7,635 bases of DNA from Gallionella sp. (GTDB taxonomy: Bacteria; Pseudomonadota; Gammaproteobacteria; Burkholderiales; Gallionellaceae). A program made the translations under genes and the position numbers. Location: NCBI GenBank assembly GCA_017880945.1, contig JADGRM010000102.1, positions 1 to 7,635 of the forward strand, written 5' to 3'. This document shows, piece after piece, positions 6,725 to 7,635 of the stretch. The stretch's first letter is position 1. The number at the start of each line of letters is the position of its first letter. Below the pieces are notes generated by a model. The model was not told where the DNA came from. It was given only the letters and a program-made list of their open reading frames with translations, and did no database searches.

Positions 6725-7635
6725 ATGTATTTAGAGCATTTCGGGCTCACCGAGCCGCCATTCAGGATCACGCCCGTCACGGTATTCTTTTTTTCCGGTG
6801 CCAATCGCGGTGAAATTCTTGACGCGCTGATCTACTCCATCTCTGAAGTCGAGGGCATCATCAAGGTAAGCGGCGAAGTCGGCAGCGGCAAAACCATGTT
6901 GTGCCGGATGTTGCTGGAAAAACTACCCAAGCACATCGAGACCATCTATCTGGCCAACCCAAGCTTGTCGCGCGAAGAGATGTTGTACGCGATTGCCGAC
7001 GGGCTCGGTCTGAACATCGAAGGCGAGCGTGTCGGCATCATCATGCAGAATATCCAGAACAAGCTCGAAGAGAAAGCGCGTGAAGGCAAGCGTATCGTCG
7101 TGCTGGTGGACGAGGCCCACGCCATGCCGCCTGACACACTGGAAGAATTGCGCCTGCTGTACAACCTGCAAGTCGGCAATGCCAAACTGCTGCAGATCGT
7201 CCTGTTCGGGCAGCCTGAATTGAACGCCAAGCTGGACCAGCCGAATATGCGCCAACTCAAGGATCGCATCGTGCATCATTTCCACATGCAGCCTTTGTCG
7301 CGCAACATCCTGGAAAGCTACCTGATGTTCCGGATGCGTGCGGCCGGCTACCACGGCCCTAACATTTTTTCGCCGCATGCGATCAAACTCATCGCCGGCG
7401 CGTCCAACGGGCTGATGCGCCGCGTCAATATCCTCGCGGATAAATCACTGTTGGCCGCTTTCGTGGAAGACACCCACGACATCGAGGCGCGTCATGTACA
7501 AGCGGCGATGCGCGACAGCGAGCTCGGCTCCGCCCGCAAATTGCCCGATAAAAATCTGCTGCTGGGAAGCGCAACTGCCGCACTGCTGTTAATCGGCTTG
7601 TCAGCCTGGTGGATTCTGGATAAACCGCAAACTCC
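6725..7635 (+). CDS. ExeA/MshM-like AAA ATPase with C-terminal membrane segment, 3' end cut
   Basis: This belongs to the GspA/ExeA-type AAA ATPases, found in type II secretion, MSHA pilus and exopolysaccharide loci, where they help build or position envelope complexes. The 303 visible codons start MYLEHFGLTEPPFRITP, a standard opening of this family, and reach the window edge without a stop. Walker A is GEVGSGKT (50-57, Lys56), Walker B is VVLVDEAH (125-132, Asp129-Glu130), and FGQPEL (161-166) is the family's sensor-like motif. A C-terminal lid follows, with NGLMRRVNILADK at 228-240. A hydrophobic segment at about 278-297 (LLLGSATAALLLIGLSAWW) should cross the inner membrane, so the unseen C-terminus is probably periplasmic. 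AGGA lies 7 bases before the ATG, and the gene starts 9 bases after the regulator stop, so the two are co-transcribed. The sequence feels closest to MshM, but no msh gene is visible to confirm that. Confidence 0.9.
   Translation, partial: MYLEHFGLTEPPFRITPVTVFFFSGANRGEILDALIYSISEVEGIIKVSGEVGSGKTMLCRMLLEKLPKHIETIYLANPSLSREEMLYAIADGLGLNIEGERVGIIMQNIQNKLEEKAREGKRIVVLVDEAHAMPPDTLEELRLLYNLQVGNAKLLQIVLFGQPELNAKLDQPNMRQLKDRIVHHFHMQPLSRNILESYLMFRMRAAGYHGPNIFSPHAIKLIAGASNGLMRRVNILADKSLLAAFVEDTHDIEARHVQAAMRDSELGSARKLPDKNLLLGSATAALLLIGLSAWWILDKPQT

Noticed and set aside
6923..7378. 151-codon minus-strand open frame within the ATPase gene
   Set aside because: It is antisense to the Walker A/B-containing ATPase. 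Its His/Gln-rich translation shows no domain.

Overview
The window looks like a chromosomal segment of a betaproteobacterium. The clearest pointer is the gene order mlaFEDCB, ibaG, murA, hisG, which joins the proteobacterial phospholipid-transport cluster to the start of the histidine genes. The style of the predicted proteins suggests a relative of the Gallionellaceae/Nitrosomonadales, but that finer placement comes from memory of similar proteins and is not proved by the sequence. There are no RNA genes, insertion sequences, CRISPR arrays or long repeats.

Minus strand, reading from about 5184 down to 1: mlaF, mlaE, mlaD, mlaC and mlaB are packed with overlaps or gaps of at most 13 bases. 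They encode an inner-membrane MCE-type ABC transporter (ATPase, permease, substrate-binding MCE ring and STAS subunit) and its periplasmic lipid carrier. The outer-membrane partner MlaA is not in the window. After mlaB there is a strong-looking intrinsic terminator (2088-2131). Next come ibaG (BolA family) and murA (first committed step of peptidoglycan synthesis), 3 bases apart, then hisG (first step of histidine synthesis), which runs off the left edge. The terminator suggests that the mla genes and the ibaG-murA-hisG group are at least partly separate transcription units.

Plus strand, from about 5255 to the right edge: a sigma-54-dependent response regulator (receiver, AAA+ and Fis-type helix-turn-helix) is followed after 9 bases by an ExeA/MshM-like AAA ATPase with one C-terminal membrane segment, cut by the window edge. 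These two form the start of an operon transcribed divergently from mla. It probably belongs to a surface or secretion system such as a type IV/MSHA-like pilus or exopolysaccharide export, but the genes that would decide this lie outside the window.

The 70-115 base divergent region between mlaF and the regulator holds modest promoter-like sequences in both directions. Neither gene has an upstream in-frame ATG, so both appear to start at TTG codons and their exact N-termini are uncertain.
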